From Aggregatilineales bacterium (GTDB lineage Bacteria > Chloroflexota > Anaerolineae > Aggregatilineales > Phototrophicaceae): DNA of 64,000 nt. This document shows, one piece after another, positions 7,648-16,564 of the stretch. Position 1 is the first letter of the stretch, and every line of letters starts with the position of its first letter. The notes under the pieces are model-generated. The model did no database searches. It saw only the letters and a list, made by a program, of their open reading frames with translations, and had not been told where the DNA came from. The stretch covers positions 62,001 through 126,000 of the forward strand of contig JAUQWZ010000006.1 in NCBI GenBank assembly GCA_030834905.1, in the 5' to 3' direction. A program made the position numbers and the translations under genes.

Positions 7648-10600
7648 TTATGCGTACTTCACGCCGTTCTTAAACAATCGCAGCCCATCCAGCCCGCTTT
7701 CACCGCGCCGCCAGCGGGGATGCTGCCAGCTAAAGATGTGATCCTCAGGATGCGGCATCAGCCCCAGCACATTGCCCGCCCGGTTGCACAGCCCGGCAAT
7801 GCTGGTGATCGAGCCGTTTGGGTTCGCCGGATACTCCGCCGCCGATCCATCGGCATTGGTGTAGGTCAGCACGACCAGTCCATCCGCCCACAGCCGGTCG
7901 AGGGTCGTTTCACCGACCGTCGCCAGCCGTCCTTCGCCATGCGCCACCGGACAGTGAATTGGCTCGTCCAGCCCTTCCGTGAACAGACAGGGGCTGATCG
8001 GGTTAGGCTGTAGATAGACCCAGCGGCACTCAAAATGCCCCGACTCGTTGAAGGTGAGCGTCACCGCCCGCCGTCCGTTGGCGGCGTATTCATCCCCCGG
8101 CAGCAGCCCGGTTTTGACCAGCGCCTGAAAGCCGTTGCAGATGCCCAGCACCGGACGCCCTTCGGCGATAAATCGCTCCACGCCCTGACGCAGCCGCTGG
8201 CGCAGATCGACCGCCCACAGCTTGCCCGCGCCCAGTTCGTCGCCGTAAGAGAAGCCGCCCGGCACGACCAGCATCTGGTAGTCCAGCAGTCGCCGTTCGC
8301 CGGAAAGAAGCTGGTTGACGTGGACGATCTCCGGTTCAGCGCCCGCCAGTTCCAGCGCCAGCGCCGCGTCGTGATCGCGGTTGGTGCCGTTGGCATGGAC
8401 GATAAGCGCGCGCGGCAGCGCTGTGCGAACGAAAAAGCCACGCGGTTTGATCGATAGGTCTCGTAGGGGCGCAGCGTGCTGCGCCCTAACGCGATCCCCA
8501 TTTGCTGGAATTGGCGAGGCAATTTCACCCCGCCACGCCTTTTCGAGAACGCCGATAGGTTTTTCCAGCAGGACCGATCGGTCCTGATTGAGAATCACCA
8601 GCGTTTCATCTGACAAGACCGTTCCGAGCCGCCGAACCGCCGCGCCAGTCATCAGCGCTTCAAATGCCGCCGCGTCGTCCGGGCGAACTTCGACAATCAG
8701 GCGGGACAGCGACTCCGAGAATAAGCCAGCGGCAGCCGACACGCCGCCGTCTATCCGCGCCCGCGCCCCTAATCGCCCGGCAAGGCACATCTCCGCCAGC
8801 GCCACCGCCAAGCCACCTTCCGAACAGTCGTGGCACGACTGCGCCAGTCCCGCGCGGATAGCGGCGTGCAGCCCGCGATAAGCTTCCAGCGCGTTTCTAT
8901 TCGGCTGTGGGACGCTGCCGCCAGCGCTGCCGGACACCAGATTGGTGTGACTGCCGCCCAATTCATCGCGCGTTTCGCCGACGAGATAGAGGTGATTACC
9001 CGCCTGCTTGAGATCCATCGTCACCGTCCGCGCCACGTCGGGCACGATGCCAACCGCCGAGATCAGCAGCGTGCCGGGGATAGCATGACGCAAGCCGTCG
9101 CCGCCTGCGTATTCGTTGTTCAGGCTGTCCTTACCGCTGATGTATGGCACGCCAAAAGCCACCGCCGCGTCGTAGCAGCCCTGAGCGCAGCGCACCAGCG
9201 AGCCGAGACGATCCGGCAGGCTGGGATTCCCCCAGCAGAAATTGTCGAGAATGGCGATCTGGTCGGGGTCAGCGCCCACGGCGACCAGATTGCGAACGGC
9301 TTCATCGACTGCCGCCCACGCCATGACATACGGATCGATCTCGCCATACAGTGGATTGATTCCGTTGGCGATGGCAAGCCCTCGCACTATGTCAGCAGGT
9401 ACTGGCTCCCCCTCTCCCTGAGGGAGAGTGGATTGGAGGGTGAGGGCATCCTGCGGCACAATCACCGCCGCGTCCGACGGACCCTGATCGCTGACACCCA
9501 CCAGCGGCTTGACGGTGGTGCCGCCCTGTACCTCGTGATCATAGCGGCGGATCACGTCTTCCCTGCTGCGGACGTTCGGGTGCGCCAGCAGCCTGAGCAG
9601 GGTATCGCCATAATCTTCACCATCTTTTGGTAGGGGCGCGGCGCGCTGCGCCCCTACGATAATCGGCGCTGGCGTCCATTCCGCTTTCAGATGGCGCTGC
9701 GGGATACCTTCGTGCAGGAACTCCACCGACACATCGCCGACGAACAGATCGTCATACGACAGCCGCAGCCGCCCGCTGGCTTCAAATCTGCCAATGTCTA
9801 CCGCTTCCACATCCTGACCGTCGCAGATCGCCAGCACCGCGTCCCACTGCTCTGGCGCTATCGCCAGCACCATCCGTTCCTGCGCCTCGCTCAACCAGAT
9901 TTCCCAGGGACGCAAGCCGGGATACTTCAGTGGGACAGTTTCCAGGTGGACGACCGCGCCCAGTCCCGCCGCCATTTCGCCCACCGCCGACGACAGCCCA
10001 CCCGCGCCGCAGTCGGTAATGGCGTGGTAAAGGCGCTGATCGCGCAGACGCAGCACCACTTCCTGCACCTGCTTCTCGTGAATGGGGTGACCGATCTGCA
10101 CCGAACTGCCCGCAATTGCGCTGGTGGTCGTGTCCATTTCCATGCTGGAAAATGTCGCGCCGCGCAGCCCATCGCGCCCGGTGCGCCCGCCGATGACGAC
10201 GATCCGGTCGCCCGGCTGCGCGCCGGTGGGGTGAGAATCGCGCGGCAGCAGACCAATGCAGCCGCAGAACACCAGCGGATTCGCCGCGTAGCCGGGGTGA
10301 TAAAAGATCGCGCCGTTCACGGTCGGGATGCCCATCTTGTTGCCGTAGTCCTCGACGCCGTGAATTACGCCAGCAGCGATCCGGCGCGGGTGCAGCACGC
10401 CTTCCGGCAGATCGGCGGGATTGGTATCCGGCAGCCCAAAGCACAACACGTCGGTGTTGGCAATCGGGCGGGCGCTCACGCCGAGAATATCGCGGACGAC
10501 TCCGCCGACGCCGGTGTTCGCGCCGCCGAACGGCTCCAGCGCTGACGGATGGTTGTGGGTTTCCGCCTTGAAGGCGATATCGTATCGATCATCAAAGGCG

Positions 10601-11550
10601 ATGATGCCCGCGTTATCGACAAACGCCGAGCGCACCCAGGGCTTCGCCACCTGCTCGGTTGCCGCGCGAATGTAGGTGCGCAGCAAGCCGTTAATCGTCT
10701 GGCGCTCTGGCGGCGCATCGGCTGGCGCGCCGTGAACAGGACCAGTGTAGTCGATAGCGGCGCGAAACGTCTTATGGACGCAGTGTTCGCTCCACGTTTG
10801 CGCCAGCATTTCAAGCTCGGCGTCGGTCGGATCGCGCCCTTCTCGCTGGAAGTAGGCGCAGATCGCCGCCATCTCGTGCTGATCCAGCGCCAGCCGCCGT
10901 TCGGCGCTGATATCCAGCAGCGCCTGATCGTCGGCTTCGCGCAGATGAATGACTTCAACTGTCAAATCCATCGCCTGCGTCGGCACGAACAGCGGCGCAA
11001 TTGGCTGCTGAATCGAAAAGCGCTGGATTACGGGGTTTGAAAACGTATCCAGCGCCATTCGCTCTAGTTCGTCGGTTGTGCCGTTGTGGACAGTGTACCG
11101 CTGTCCGCTGGCGGCGCGCCGGAGCGCTGTGACCCCTATCAGATGCGCCGCCCCCACCAGATATTCCGCCGTCGGGTCGGTGACGCCGGGCAGCAACATC
11201 ACCTCGATAAATGGCGCGGCTGAAGGCACTGCGCCAGCCGAAGCGATAGACTCTACTTCGCGCCCGTCGGCATCCACTGTCGAAACCGAAAACGTCTCCG
11301 TCACCGGATCGACGAGGAGCTGGGTCGCGAGCCTGATCGCATCATCCGCGCTCAGGTCGCCATCGAGAAAGTACAGGGCTGATTGCTGAAAAGATTTGGC
11401 GCTGACGCCAACCGGTGTCACTTCGATACGGAACAGGACAGAGTGCTGCACAGTAGAGGACTGAAAGACTGCACGAGTTTCGTTCAAATTGAGTTCTCTC
11501 CGACCGGCGAAACCGAGCGCGAAAAATGAACCCGAAATGAAATTGTCCAC
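7648..11550 (-). CDS. purL: Single-chain phosphoribosylformylglycinamidine synthase (PurS-like, PurL and PurQ parts fused)
   Basis: The 1300-residue enzyme converts FGAR to FGAM with glutamine. Two PurS-like stretches (about residues 36-90 and 113-180) are followed by the PurL synthetase core, with KAETHNHPSALEPFGG near residue 330 and a second half containing DCSEGGLAVALAEMC. A C-terminal PurQ-like glutaminase has its Cys in GICNGFQAL and the His-Glu in PHPEDH. The chain contains three palindromic repeats read in frame, near residues 631-640, 701-714 and 1020-1029, all probably in loops or the PurL-PurQ linker. The frame opens with GTG at 11550 without a clear ribosome site; TTG at 11487, preceded by GGAGAG, is an alternative. 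First gene of the pur operon. Confidence 0.95.
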   Translation of the reverse strand: MDNFISGSFFALGFAGRRELNLNETRAVFQSSTVQHSVLFRIEVTPVGVSAKSFQQSALYFLDGDLSADDAIRLATQLLVDPVTETFSVSTVDADGREVESIASAGAVPSAAPFIEVMLLPGVTDPTAEYLVGAAHLIGVTALRRAASGQRYTVHNGTTDELERMALDTFSNPVIQRFSIQQPIAPLFVPTQAMDLTVEVIHLREADDQALLDISAERRLALDQHEMAAICAYFQREGRDPTDAELEMLAQTWSEHCVHKTFRAAIDYTGPVHGAPADAPPERQTINGLLRTYIRAATEQVAKPWVRSAFVDNAGIIAFDDRYDIAFKAETHNHPSALEPFGGANTGVGGVVRDILGVSARPIANTDVLCFGLPDTNPADLPEGVLHPRRIAAGVIHGVEDYGNKMGIPTVNGAIFYHPGYAANPLVFCGCIGLLPRDSHPTGAQPGDRIVVIGGRTGRDGLRGATFSSMEMDTTTSAIAGSSVQIGHPIHEKQVQEVVLRLRDQRLYHAITDCGAGGLSSAVGEMAAGLGAVVHLETVPLKYPGLRPWEIWLSEAQERMVLAIAPEQWDAVLAICDGQDVEAVDIGRFEASGRLRLSYDDLFVGDVSVEFLHEGIPQRHLKAEWTPAPIIVGAQRAAPLPKDGEDYGDTLLRLLAHPNVRSREDVIRRYDHEVQGGTTVKPLVGVSDQGPSDAAVIVPQDALTLQSTLPQGEGEPVPADIVRGLAIANGINPLYGEIDPYVMAWAAVDEAVRNLVAVGADPDQIAILDNFCWGNPSLPDRLGSLVRCAQGCYDAAVAFGVPYISGKDSLNNEYAGGDGLRHAIPGTLLISAVGIVPDVARTVTMDLKQAGNHLYLVGETRDELGGSHTNLVSGSAGGSVPQPNRNALEAYRGLHAAIRAGLAQSCHDCSEGGLAVALAEMCLAGRLGARARIDGGVSAAAGLFSESLSRLIVEVRPDDAAAFEALMTGAAVRRLGTVLSDETLVILNQDRSVLLEKPIGVLEKAWRGEIASPIPANGDRVRAQHAAPLRDLSIKPRGFFVRTALPRALIVHANGTNRDHDAALALELAGAEPEIVHVNQLLSGERRLLDYQMLVVPGGFSYGDELGAGKLWAVDLRQRLRQGVERFIAEGRPVLGICNGFQALVKTGLLPGDEYAANGRRAVTLTFNESGHFECRWVYLQPNPISPCLFTEGLDEPIHCPVAHGEGRLATVGETTLDRLWADGLVVLTYTNADGSAAEYPANPNGSITSIAGLCNRAGNVLGLMPHPEDHIFSWQHPRWRRGESGLDGLRLFKNGVKYA
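8463..8490. repeat. 28-bp palindromic repeat inside purL (PurL-PurQ linker)
   Basis: GTAGGGGCG and a degenerate CGCCCTAAC arm flank the core CAGCGTGCTG. It is read on the minus strand as VRAQHAAPLR, in the linker just before the PurQ domain. It has the same length as the copies at 9630, 38048 and 61641. Confidence 0.85.
9407..9446. repeat. CCCTCTCCC/GGGAGAG repeat inside purL
   Basis: CCCCCTCTCCC, TGA, GGGAGAGTGG, then GGAGGGTGAGGG. It is read in frame on the minus strand as part of DALTLQSTLPQGEGEPV. A related intergenic copy is at 26597-26639. The two share a core inverted repeat and a trailing GGGxTGAGGG. Confidence 0.75.
9630..9657. repeat. 28-bp palindromic repeat inside purL
   Basis: Perfect GTAGGGGCG and CGCCCCTAC arms around CGGCGCGCTG. 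It is read on the minus strand as VGAQRAAPLP, in the same frame and orientation as the copy at 8463. Confidence 0.88.
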
Positions 11551-11579
11551 TTTTAGATGAAGGGATCTTTATCGCGCCA

Positions 11580-11607
11580 AGTGTAACACCCGCGCTCTGA
11601 GAGTCAA
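11580..11607 (-). promoter_or_regulatory. Promoter of the purine operon
   Basis: On the minus strand TTGACT (11602-11607) and TACACT (11580-11585) are 16 nt apart. It lies in the gap between livF and purL, so the pur genes need not depend on liv transcription. I see no purine riboswitch fold between it and purL. Confidence 0.6.
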
Positions 11608-11642
11608 TTTCTATTCGTATTAACTCGCCAAATGTCGTCTGG

Positions 11643-12356
11643 CTAGCCCAGATATGCCTTTTTCACGCGCTCATCGTCAATAAGCTGTGCCGCCGCGCCC
11701 GCGAAAATTACCTCGCCCGTTTCGAGCACATAGCCCCGGTGCGCCGTTTGCAGCGCCAGTTGGGCATTCTGCTCCACCAGCAGGACGGTTACGCCTTCGG
11801 CGTTCAGCGTCCGAATGATGCGGAAGATGTCGCGCACGATGATCGGGGCAAGCCCAAGACTCGGCTCATCCAGCAGCAGCAGGCGCGGTCGGCTCATCAA
11901 TGCGCGGGCAATCGCCAGCATCTGTTGCTCGCCGCCGCTTAACGTCCCGGCAAGCTGAGACCGGCGCTGTGCCAGAATTGGAAAGCGGACGTACTGCTCA
12001 TCCAGATCGCCGCGCACAGCGGCGCGGTCATGGCGAGAATAGGCACCCAACCGTAGGTTATCCTGTACGCTCAGACGAGATAGGATGCGCCGTCCTTCCG
12101 GCACGTGGGCAATGCCCTGCCGCACCACCTCGTCCGGTCGCCGCCGGAGCAGGCTCACGCCGTCATAAATGATATCGCCTGCGCGCGGGTTAATCAGCCG
12201 CGAGATACAGCGTAGAGAGGTCGTTTTGCCCGCGCCGTTCGAGCCAATCAGGGTGACGATTTCGCCCGGCTCAACCGTGATCGTTACCGCTTTCAGCGCC
12301 TGAATAGCGCCGTAGTAAACCGCAAGATCGTGTATTTCCAGCAGCGCAGCCATCAC
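11643..12356 (-). CDS. livF: Branched-chain amino acid-type ABC transporter, ATPase LivF
   Basis: The 237-residue ATPase has Walker A GSNGAGKTT near residue 38, signature LSGGEQQMLAIARAL near 140, and Walker [14 protein letters not shown] with the GLAP tail typical of LivF. It would power import of branched-chain or related amino acids together with LivG, LivH, LivM and LivJ. It overlaps livG by 4 nt and is the last gene of the operon. Confidence 0.93.
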   Translation of the reverse strand: MMAALLEIHDLAVYYGAIQALKAVTITVEPGEIVTLIGSNGAGKTTSLRCISRLINPRAGDIIYDGVSLLRRRPDEVVRQGIAHVPEGRRILSRLSVQDNLRLGAYSRHDRAAVRGDLDEQYVRFPILAQRRSQLAGTLSGGEQQMLAIARALMSRPRLLLLDEPSLGLAPIIVRDIFRIIRTLNAEGVTVLLVEQNAQLALQTAHRGYVLETGEVIFAGAAAQLIDDERVKKAYLG

Positions 12357-13117
12357 TGCTCTCCGAGGTAGGCTTCGATGACGGCAGAATCATTCTGGAC
12401 TGCCGCTGGTTCGCCCAGCGCGATCAACTGCCCAAAGTTAAGGACGGCGATACGGTCGCACAGGTTCATCACCATCGGCACATGATGCTCGATGAGGACA
12501 ACAGTCAGCCCGAAGCGGTCGCGGATCTCCCGGATAAAACCGGTCAGCGTCGTCTTTTCGTTGGCGTTCATTCCTGCGCTCGGTTCGTCCAGCAGCAGCA
12601 GTTCAGGCTGAAGCGCCAGCGCTCTGGCAATCTCCAACCGGCGCTGATCGCCGTAGGAGAAGCTGAGCGCGGGGACATGAGCGCGATCCGACAGCTTGAC
12701 CATTTCCAGCAGTTCCATCGCCTGCCACCGCGCCTGCCGTTCCTCGCGCCGGGCACCCGGCGTGCCAATCACGCCCGACAGCACGCCGCTGCGCGTGTGG
12801 ACGTGCTGCGAAACCAGCACATTTTCGAGCGCGGTCAGATTGCCAAACAGCCGGATGTTCTGGAAGGTGCGGGCGATGCCCAGTTCCGCGATCTGGTGCG
12901 GCTTGAGCCGGGTAATGTAGCGATTCTTGTATTCCAGATCGCCGCTGCTGGGCGGCGTCAGCCCGGTGATCAGGTTGAACAGCGTCGTCTTGCCCGCGCC
13001 GTTGGGACCAATCAACCCGAAGATTTCGCCCTTGTAGACCGAAAAGGATACGTCACTGACCGCTAGCAGCCCCCCAAAGCGGCGAGTCATGTTTCGCACT
13101 GCCAGAAGGCTCATCAC
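12353..13117 (-). CDS. livG: Branched-chain amino acid-type ABC transporter, ATPase LivG
   Basis: The 254-residue ATPase has Walker [17 protein letters not shown] near residue 37, the LivG-type [19 protein letters not shown] segment, signature [17 protein letters not shown], and Walker [13 protein letters not shown] with the AGMN motif typical of LivG. The signature reads SFSYGDQ rather than LSGGQ, as is normal in LivG. It overlaps livM and livF by 4 nt each, which suggests coupled translation. Confidence 0.93.
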   Translation of the reverse strand: MMSLLAVRNMTRRFGGLLAVSDVSFSVYKGEIFGLIGPNGAGKTTLFNLITGLTPPSSGDLEYKNRYITRLKPHQIAELGIARTFQNIRLFGNLTALENVLVSQHVHTRSGVLSGVIGTPGARREERQARWQAMELLEMVKLSDRAHVPALSFSYGDQRRLEIARALALQPELLLLDEPSAGMNANEKTTLTGFIREIRDRFGLTVVLIEHHVPMVMNLCDRIAVLNFGQLIALGEPAAVQNDSAVIEAYLGEQ

Positions 13118-14157
13118 GACACCTCTGTCGGCGCGGTTTCGCCAGCGCCGGAGTCCTGAATGCCCGGCGGTCTGCGCCTGCGGGTGAAAATCTCGGGAGT
13201 CAGCAGCCCCTGCGGGAAAAACACCGTTCCAACGGCGATCAGAATACCGTAGATGATCAGCCGCCCTTCACGCAGGAACTCGGTCAGCCATGTTGGTAGT
13301 CCGGGCAGACCTGCCACCGCGCGCAGCACTTCCGGCAGCGCCGTCAGCAGCAGCGCCCCTAACACGGGACCCGCGAACGTGCGCGCGCCGCCGATCACGA
13401 CATACGCCAGCACCAGCACGCCCAGGTCGAACGTGCCCTGCCGCGCATTCCACGTATTCAGGAAATGAGCGCTGACGACGCCGACCATACCCGCCAGCAC
13501 CGCGCCGAGCGTAAATGCCAGCACTTTGTGATAGGTAGGGTTGATGCCCATTGCCGTCGCCGCCAGCTCGTCTTCGCGCAGCGCCGCGAACGCCCGCCCA
13601 ACCCGCGTCCGTTCCAGCCGGGCGACGAACCACACCGACAGCAGAATTAGCGGTCCGGCTATCCACAGATATTCAAATTTGGTGTGAAACGGCTGCGGGA
13701 TATTGAAGATGCCAATCGCGCCGCCGGTGACCGGCAGGTTGAGCGACAGCACGCGCACAATTTCGACAAAGGCAATCGTCGCCAGCGCCAGATAGATACC
13801 CCGCAGGCGCAGCGCTGGAAATCCGACCATCAGCGCCAGCACGCCGCTGATCAGACCGGCAATCAGCATTTCCAGCACCACCAGACCGGCGGGATAAAGC
13901 CCATCCTGCGCGCCGGGAAAGACCGTCGCCAGCCATATCACCAATGACTGCACCGGTTCAGGGAATACCGTACCGGCAGGCGGCAGGAACTTTTGGGTGG
14001 AGAGCACCGCCGCCACGTAGCCGCCGACGGCGTAAAACGCGGGTGAAGCGAGCGAAAGCTGCCCCGCCATCAGCGGCAGATACAGCGACAGCGCCAATAC
14101 TGCCTGCAGCACCATCTGGACGATCAGAAAGCCATATTGATTGATGAAGCTGTCCAC
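13114..14157 (-). CDS. livM: Branched-chain amino acid-type ABC transporter, permease LivM
   Basis: The 347-residue inner-membrane protein has about eight to ten hydrophobic segments. It carries the LivM motif GFPALRLRGIYLALATIAFVE (here with V before G) in the middle, and the coupling-helix region GRAFAALREDELAATAMGIN that contacts the ATPases. It ends with a polar tail rich in Arg and Pro. It sits 3 nt after livH and overlaps livG by 4 nt. Confidence 0.93.
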   Translation of the reverse strand: MDSFINQYGFLIVQMVLQAVLALSLYLPLMAGQLSLASPAFYAVGGYVAAVLSTQKFLPPAGTVFPEPVQSLVIWLATVFPGAQDGLYPAGLVVLEMLIAGLISGVLALMVGFPALRLRGIYLALATIAFVEIVRVLSLNLPVTGGAIGIFNIPQPFHTKFEYLWIAGPLILLSVWFVARLERTRVGRAFAALREDELAATAMGINPTYHKVLAFTLGAVLAGMVGVVSAHFLNTWNARQGTFDLGVLVLAYVVIGGARTFAGPVLGALLLTALPEVLRAVAGLPGLPTWLTEFLREGRLIIYGILIAVGTVFFPQGLLTPEIFTRRRRPPGIQDSGAGETAPTEVS

Positions 14158-14160
14158 CGG

Positions 14161-15108
14161 CTACACCTTCTGGATTTGCGTGCGCCCCAGCAGCCCCTGC
14201 GGGCGCACCAGCAGCACGATGAAGAGCAGCGCAAAGGCGACGGCATCCTTATATCCCACGTGTTCCGCCGGGACGAGGTTTTCGCCGATGCCGATGACGA
14301 TACCGCCCAGCACCGCGCCGGGGATGCTGCCAAGTCCGCCGAGGATGATGACGGACAGCCCTTTCAAGCCAAAGGCAATGCCAAAATAGGGACCGGTGAT
14401 GCCCACGCTCAACCCAACCAGCGTTCCGGCGATGCCGCCGATAAAGCCGCTTAGGAAGAAAGTCAGCAGCACCAATCGGTCGGTGTTGATACCCAGCAGG
14501 CTCGCCGTAGTTGCGTCCTCGGCAACTGCCCGCAGCGCCTTGCCGGTGTTGGTGTAGTTGATATACACCGTCAGCAGCGCCAGAATCACCAGCGACACAC
14601 CGGCGATCAGAAGTTGCACCGTTCGTGCCACCAGCGGCGTTCCGGGCGTACCGAGGTTGACCGACCCCGGCAGCCCGCCGAGGATATTCGGGAAGGTGTA
14701 CGGCTCGGCTCCAAAAAGATACTGGATGATGTTGACGATGGCGACCGCCACGCCGAGGCTGCTCACCAGCATCAACAGCGGATCAGCGCCGCGCTTGCGC
14801 AGCGGGCGAAACGCCAGCCGTTCCACCATGACGGCGACCAGCCCCGCCAGAATCGCGCCGCCCAGCAGCGCCAGCGGAAACGACAGCCCAAACGGCAGCC
14901 GCCCGCGCGCCAGCAAGCCGTTAAAGCCAAACTGCGAGCCGAGCAGCGCGTAGGTGAAATAGGCTCCAAGCGTGAACACAGCGCTGTGGGCAAAATTGAT
15001 GATGCCGAGGATCGAAAACACCAGCGTGTAGCCAAGCGCGAAGATCGCGTACACGCCGCCAGTCGCCATGCCGTTAACGATGATCTGAAAACCTGCGGTG
15101 AGATTCAT
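14161..15108 (-). CDS. livH: Branched-chain amino acid-type ABC transporter, permease LivH
   Basis: The 315-residue membrane protein begins with the typical NGMATGGVYAIFALGYTLVFSILGIINFAH segment. It contains the coupling motif KALRAVAEDATTASLLGIN and the late motif GLKGLSVIILGGLGSIPGA. It forms the transmembrane pathway with LivM. It lies 78 nt after the binding-protein gene, with a strong hairpin in the gap. Confidence 0.93.
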   Translation of the reverse strand: MNLTAGFQIIVNGMATGGVYAIFALGYTLVFSILGIINFAHSAVFTLGAYFTYALLGSQFGFNGLLARGRLPFGLSFPLALLGGAILAGLVAVMVERLAFRPLRKRGADPLLMLVSSLGVAVAIVNIIQYLFGAEPYTFPNILGGLPGSVNLGTPGTPLVARTVQLLIAGVSLVILALLTVYINYTNTGKALRAVAEDATTASLLGINTDRLVLLTFFLSGFIGGIAGTLVGLSVGITGPYFGIAFGLKGLSVIILGGLGSIPGAVLGGIVIGIGENLVPAEHVGYKDAVAFALLFIVLLVRPQGLLGRTQIQKV

Positions 15109-15140
15109 AGGCGTCGTGTCAGCAGCAGATACGCAGATAC

Positions 15141-15173
15141 AACGAGAGGCAGCCTGCTGCGCTGCCCCTCGTT
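15141..15173 (-). repeat. Hairpin between binding-protein and permease genes of the first Liv operon
   Basis: 13-bp inverted repeat, 15141-15153 with 15161-15173, loop of 7 nt. One position is A/C on the plus strand but G-U on the minus-strand RNA, so it folds best in the operon transcript. No T run follows. It may stabilise the binding-protein part of the message and lower permease expression. Confidence 0.7.
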
Positions 15174-15186
15174 AAAGGCTCGGTGA

Positions 15187-16428
15187 TTATTCGGCTTCTT
15201 CTTCAGCGCTCGGCAGCAGGACAAAGCTGCCCTCTGTCCCGTCTTCGCTCATTTCGATCTGAGCCACGAAATAGGCAGCCTGCACGATGTCGCCGTCTTC
15301 GGTGAAGGAAATCGTCCCCAGAGGCGTATCTTCATAGGTCAGTCCGAGGAGGGTTTCGTTCAACTGAACCCGCAGATCGGCGAGTTCCAACGTGTCCAGA
15401 CCCACTTCGTCATCCAGCGCCCGCAAGGCTTCGACGAACACCTGCACCGCCGCGAAAGCCTGCCCGGTGAACTGCCCCGGCGTGCGCCCCTGTTCCTCTT
15501 CGTAGATCTCGACCAGCGCCTGGTTGATTTCACCTTCCGCCAGCGGGCTGTACGCCTGCGCCAGGATGATGCCATCGCACAGTGCCTGGCAGACCGTGAA
15601 CATATTGGTCGAGTTCAGACCGTTGCCGCCGACAATCGGACCCGCAAAGCCAAGCTCGCGAAGCTGGCGAACCAGGTTGCCGCTGTCCACTGCCAAACCG
15701 GAGATGATGATCAGATCCGGCTCGGATGGCAGAACGTTGGTGATCTGGGTCGTGAAGTCGGTGTCGGTCGTCTGGAAGGTCTGCACCGGCAGCAGAGTCA
15801 GCCCCTGCTCCTCAACATATGCCTGGAAAACGACGGTTTCGCTGGTGGCGAAGGCGTCATTCTGAGCGTAGAAGACGGCGACGGTTTCCACATCCGGGTT
15901 CAGCGCCAGCGCTGCATCCACCGCGTTGGGAGCAACCACCGTCACCGGCGCGCTCACACGGGCGATAAAATCGCCAATGCCGGGAATATCGGGGTGCGTA
16001 TTTGAGGGACCAATCACCGGAACAGCCGCTTCTTCCGCCAGCGGATCGGCAGCGAACGCCTGCTGGGACAGCGTGGGTCCGACGATGCCGACGACATCGC
16101 TGCTGATCAGCGTCTGGAAGGCGTTGATCGCGCCAGCTTCGTCGCTGGCAGCGTCCTGAAACACCAGTTCAATCGGGCGACCATTGATGCCGCCGTGATC
16201 ATTGAAATAGTCGCGGGCGATTTCCGCGCCGATGACCTGTTCCTGACCAAACAGCGACGAACCGCCCGACTCAGCGACGGCGAAACCAATACGAACCGGC
16301 TCACCTGTCAGTTCGACAGGCGGGGCTTCCTCGGTTGCATCCTGCGCAAAGACAGCCGGAATGCTGGTCAGCGAAATGGCAAGCAGCACCAGAAAGGCGA
16401 TACGGAGTCTAAGTGAGACTTTCATCAT
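15187..16428 (-). CDS. livJ: Branched-chain amino acid-type substrate-binding protein
   Basis: I start at the ATG at 16428 (MMKVSLRLRI), because GGGGAAGG precedes it by a few nt; the longer frame adds 11 unlikely residues. The 413-residue protein has an N-terminal signal peptide with a hydrophobic stretch (IAFLVLLAISLTSIPAVFA) and AQ after the likely cleavage site. A type I periplasmic-binding fold follows, starting VRIGFAVAESGGSSLFGQE. No lipobox Cys is seen. It is the first gene of the first Liv operon. The ligand is probably an amino acid but cannot be read from the sequence. Confidence 0.9.
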   Translation of the reverse strand: MMKVSLRLRIAFLVLLAISLTSIPAVFAQDATEEAPPVELTGEPVRIGFAVAESGGSSLFGQEQVIGAEIARDYFNDHGGINGRPIELVFQDAASDEAGAINAFQTLISSDVVGIVGPTLSQQAFAADPLAEEAAVPVIGPSNTHPDIPGIGDFIARVSAPVTVVAPNAVDAALALNPDVETVAVFYAQNDAFATSETVVFQAYVEEQGLTLLPVQTFQTTDTDFTTQITNVLPSEPDLIIISGLAVDSGNLVRQLRELGFAGPIVGGNGLNSTNMFTVCQALCDGIILAQAYSPLAEGEINQALVEIYEEEQGRTPGQFTGQAFAAVQVFVEALRALDDEVGLDTLELADLRVQLNETLLGLTYEDTPLGTISFTEDGDIVQAAYFVAQIEMSEDGTEGSFVLLPSAEEEAE

Positions 16429-16477
16429 AAACCTTCCCCTATAGAAAATAAGGCTGAACAAATATATGCAGATTCAG

Positions 16478-16506
16478 ATCATAACTGCCACACACGGAAC
16501 GCGCAA
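16478..16506 (-). promoter_or_regulatory. Promoter of the first Liv operon
   Basis: On the minus strand TTGCGC (16501-16506) and TATGAT (16478-16483) are spaced by 17 nt. The predicted start site is about 40 nt before the livJ ATG. No operator palindrome is evident. Confidence 0.6.
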
Positions 16507-16564
16507 GCATTCTGGATAATCAGGAGTGATGAATTATGAAGCTATACTCCGTAAGGTTGCACCT

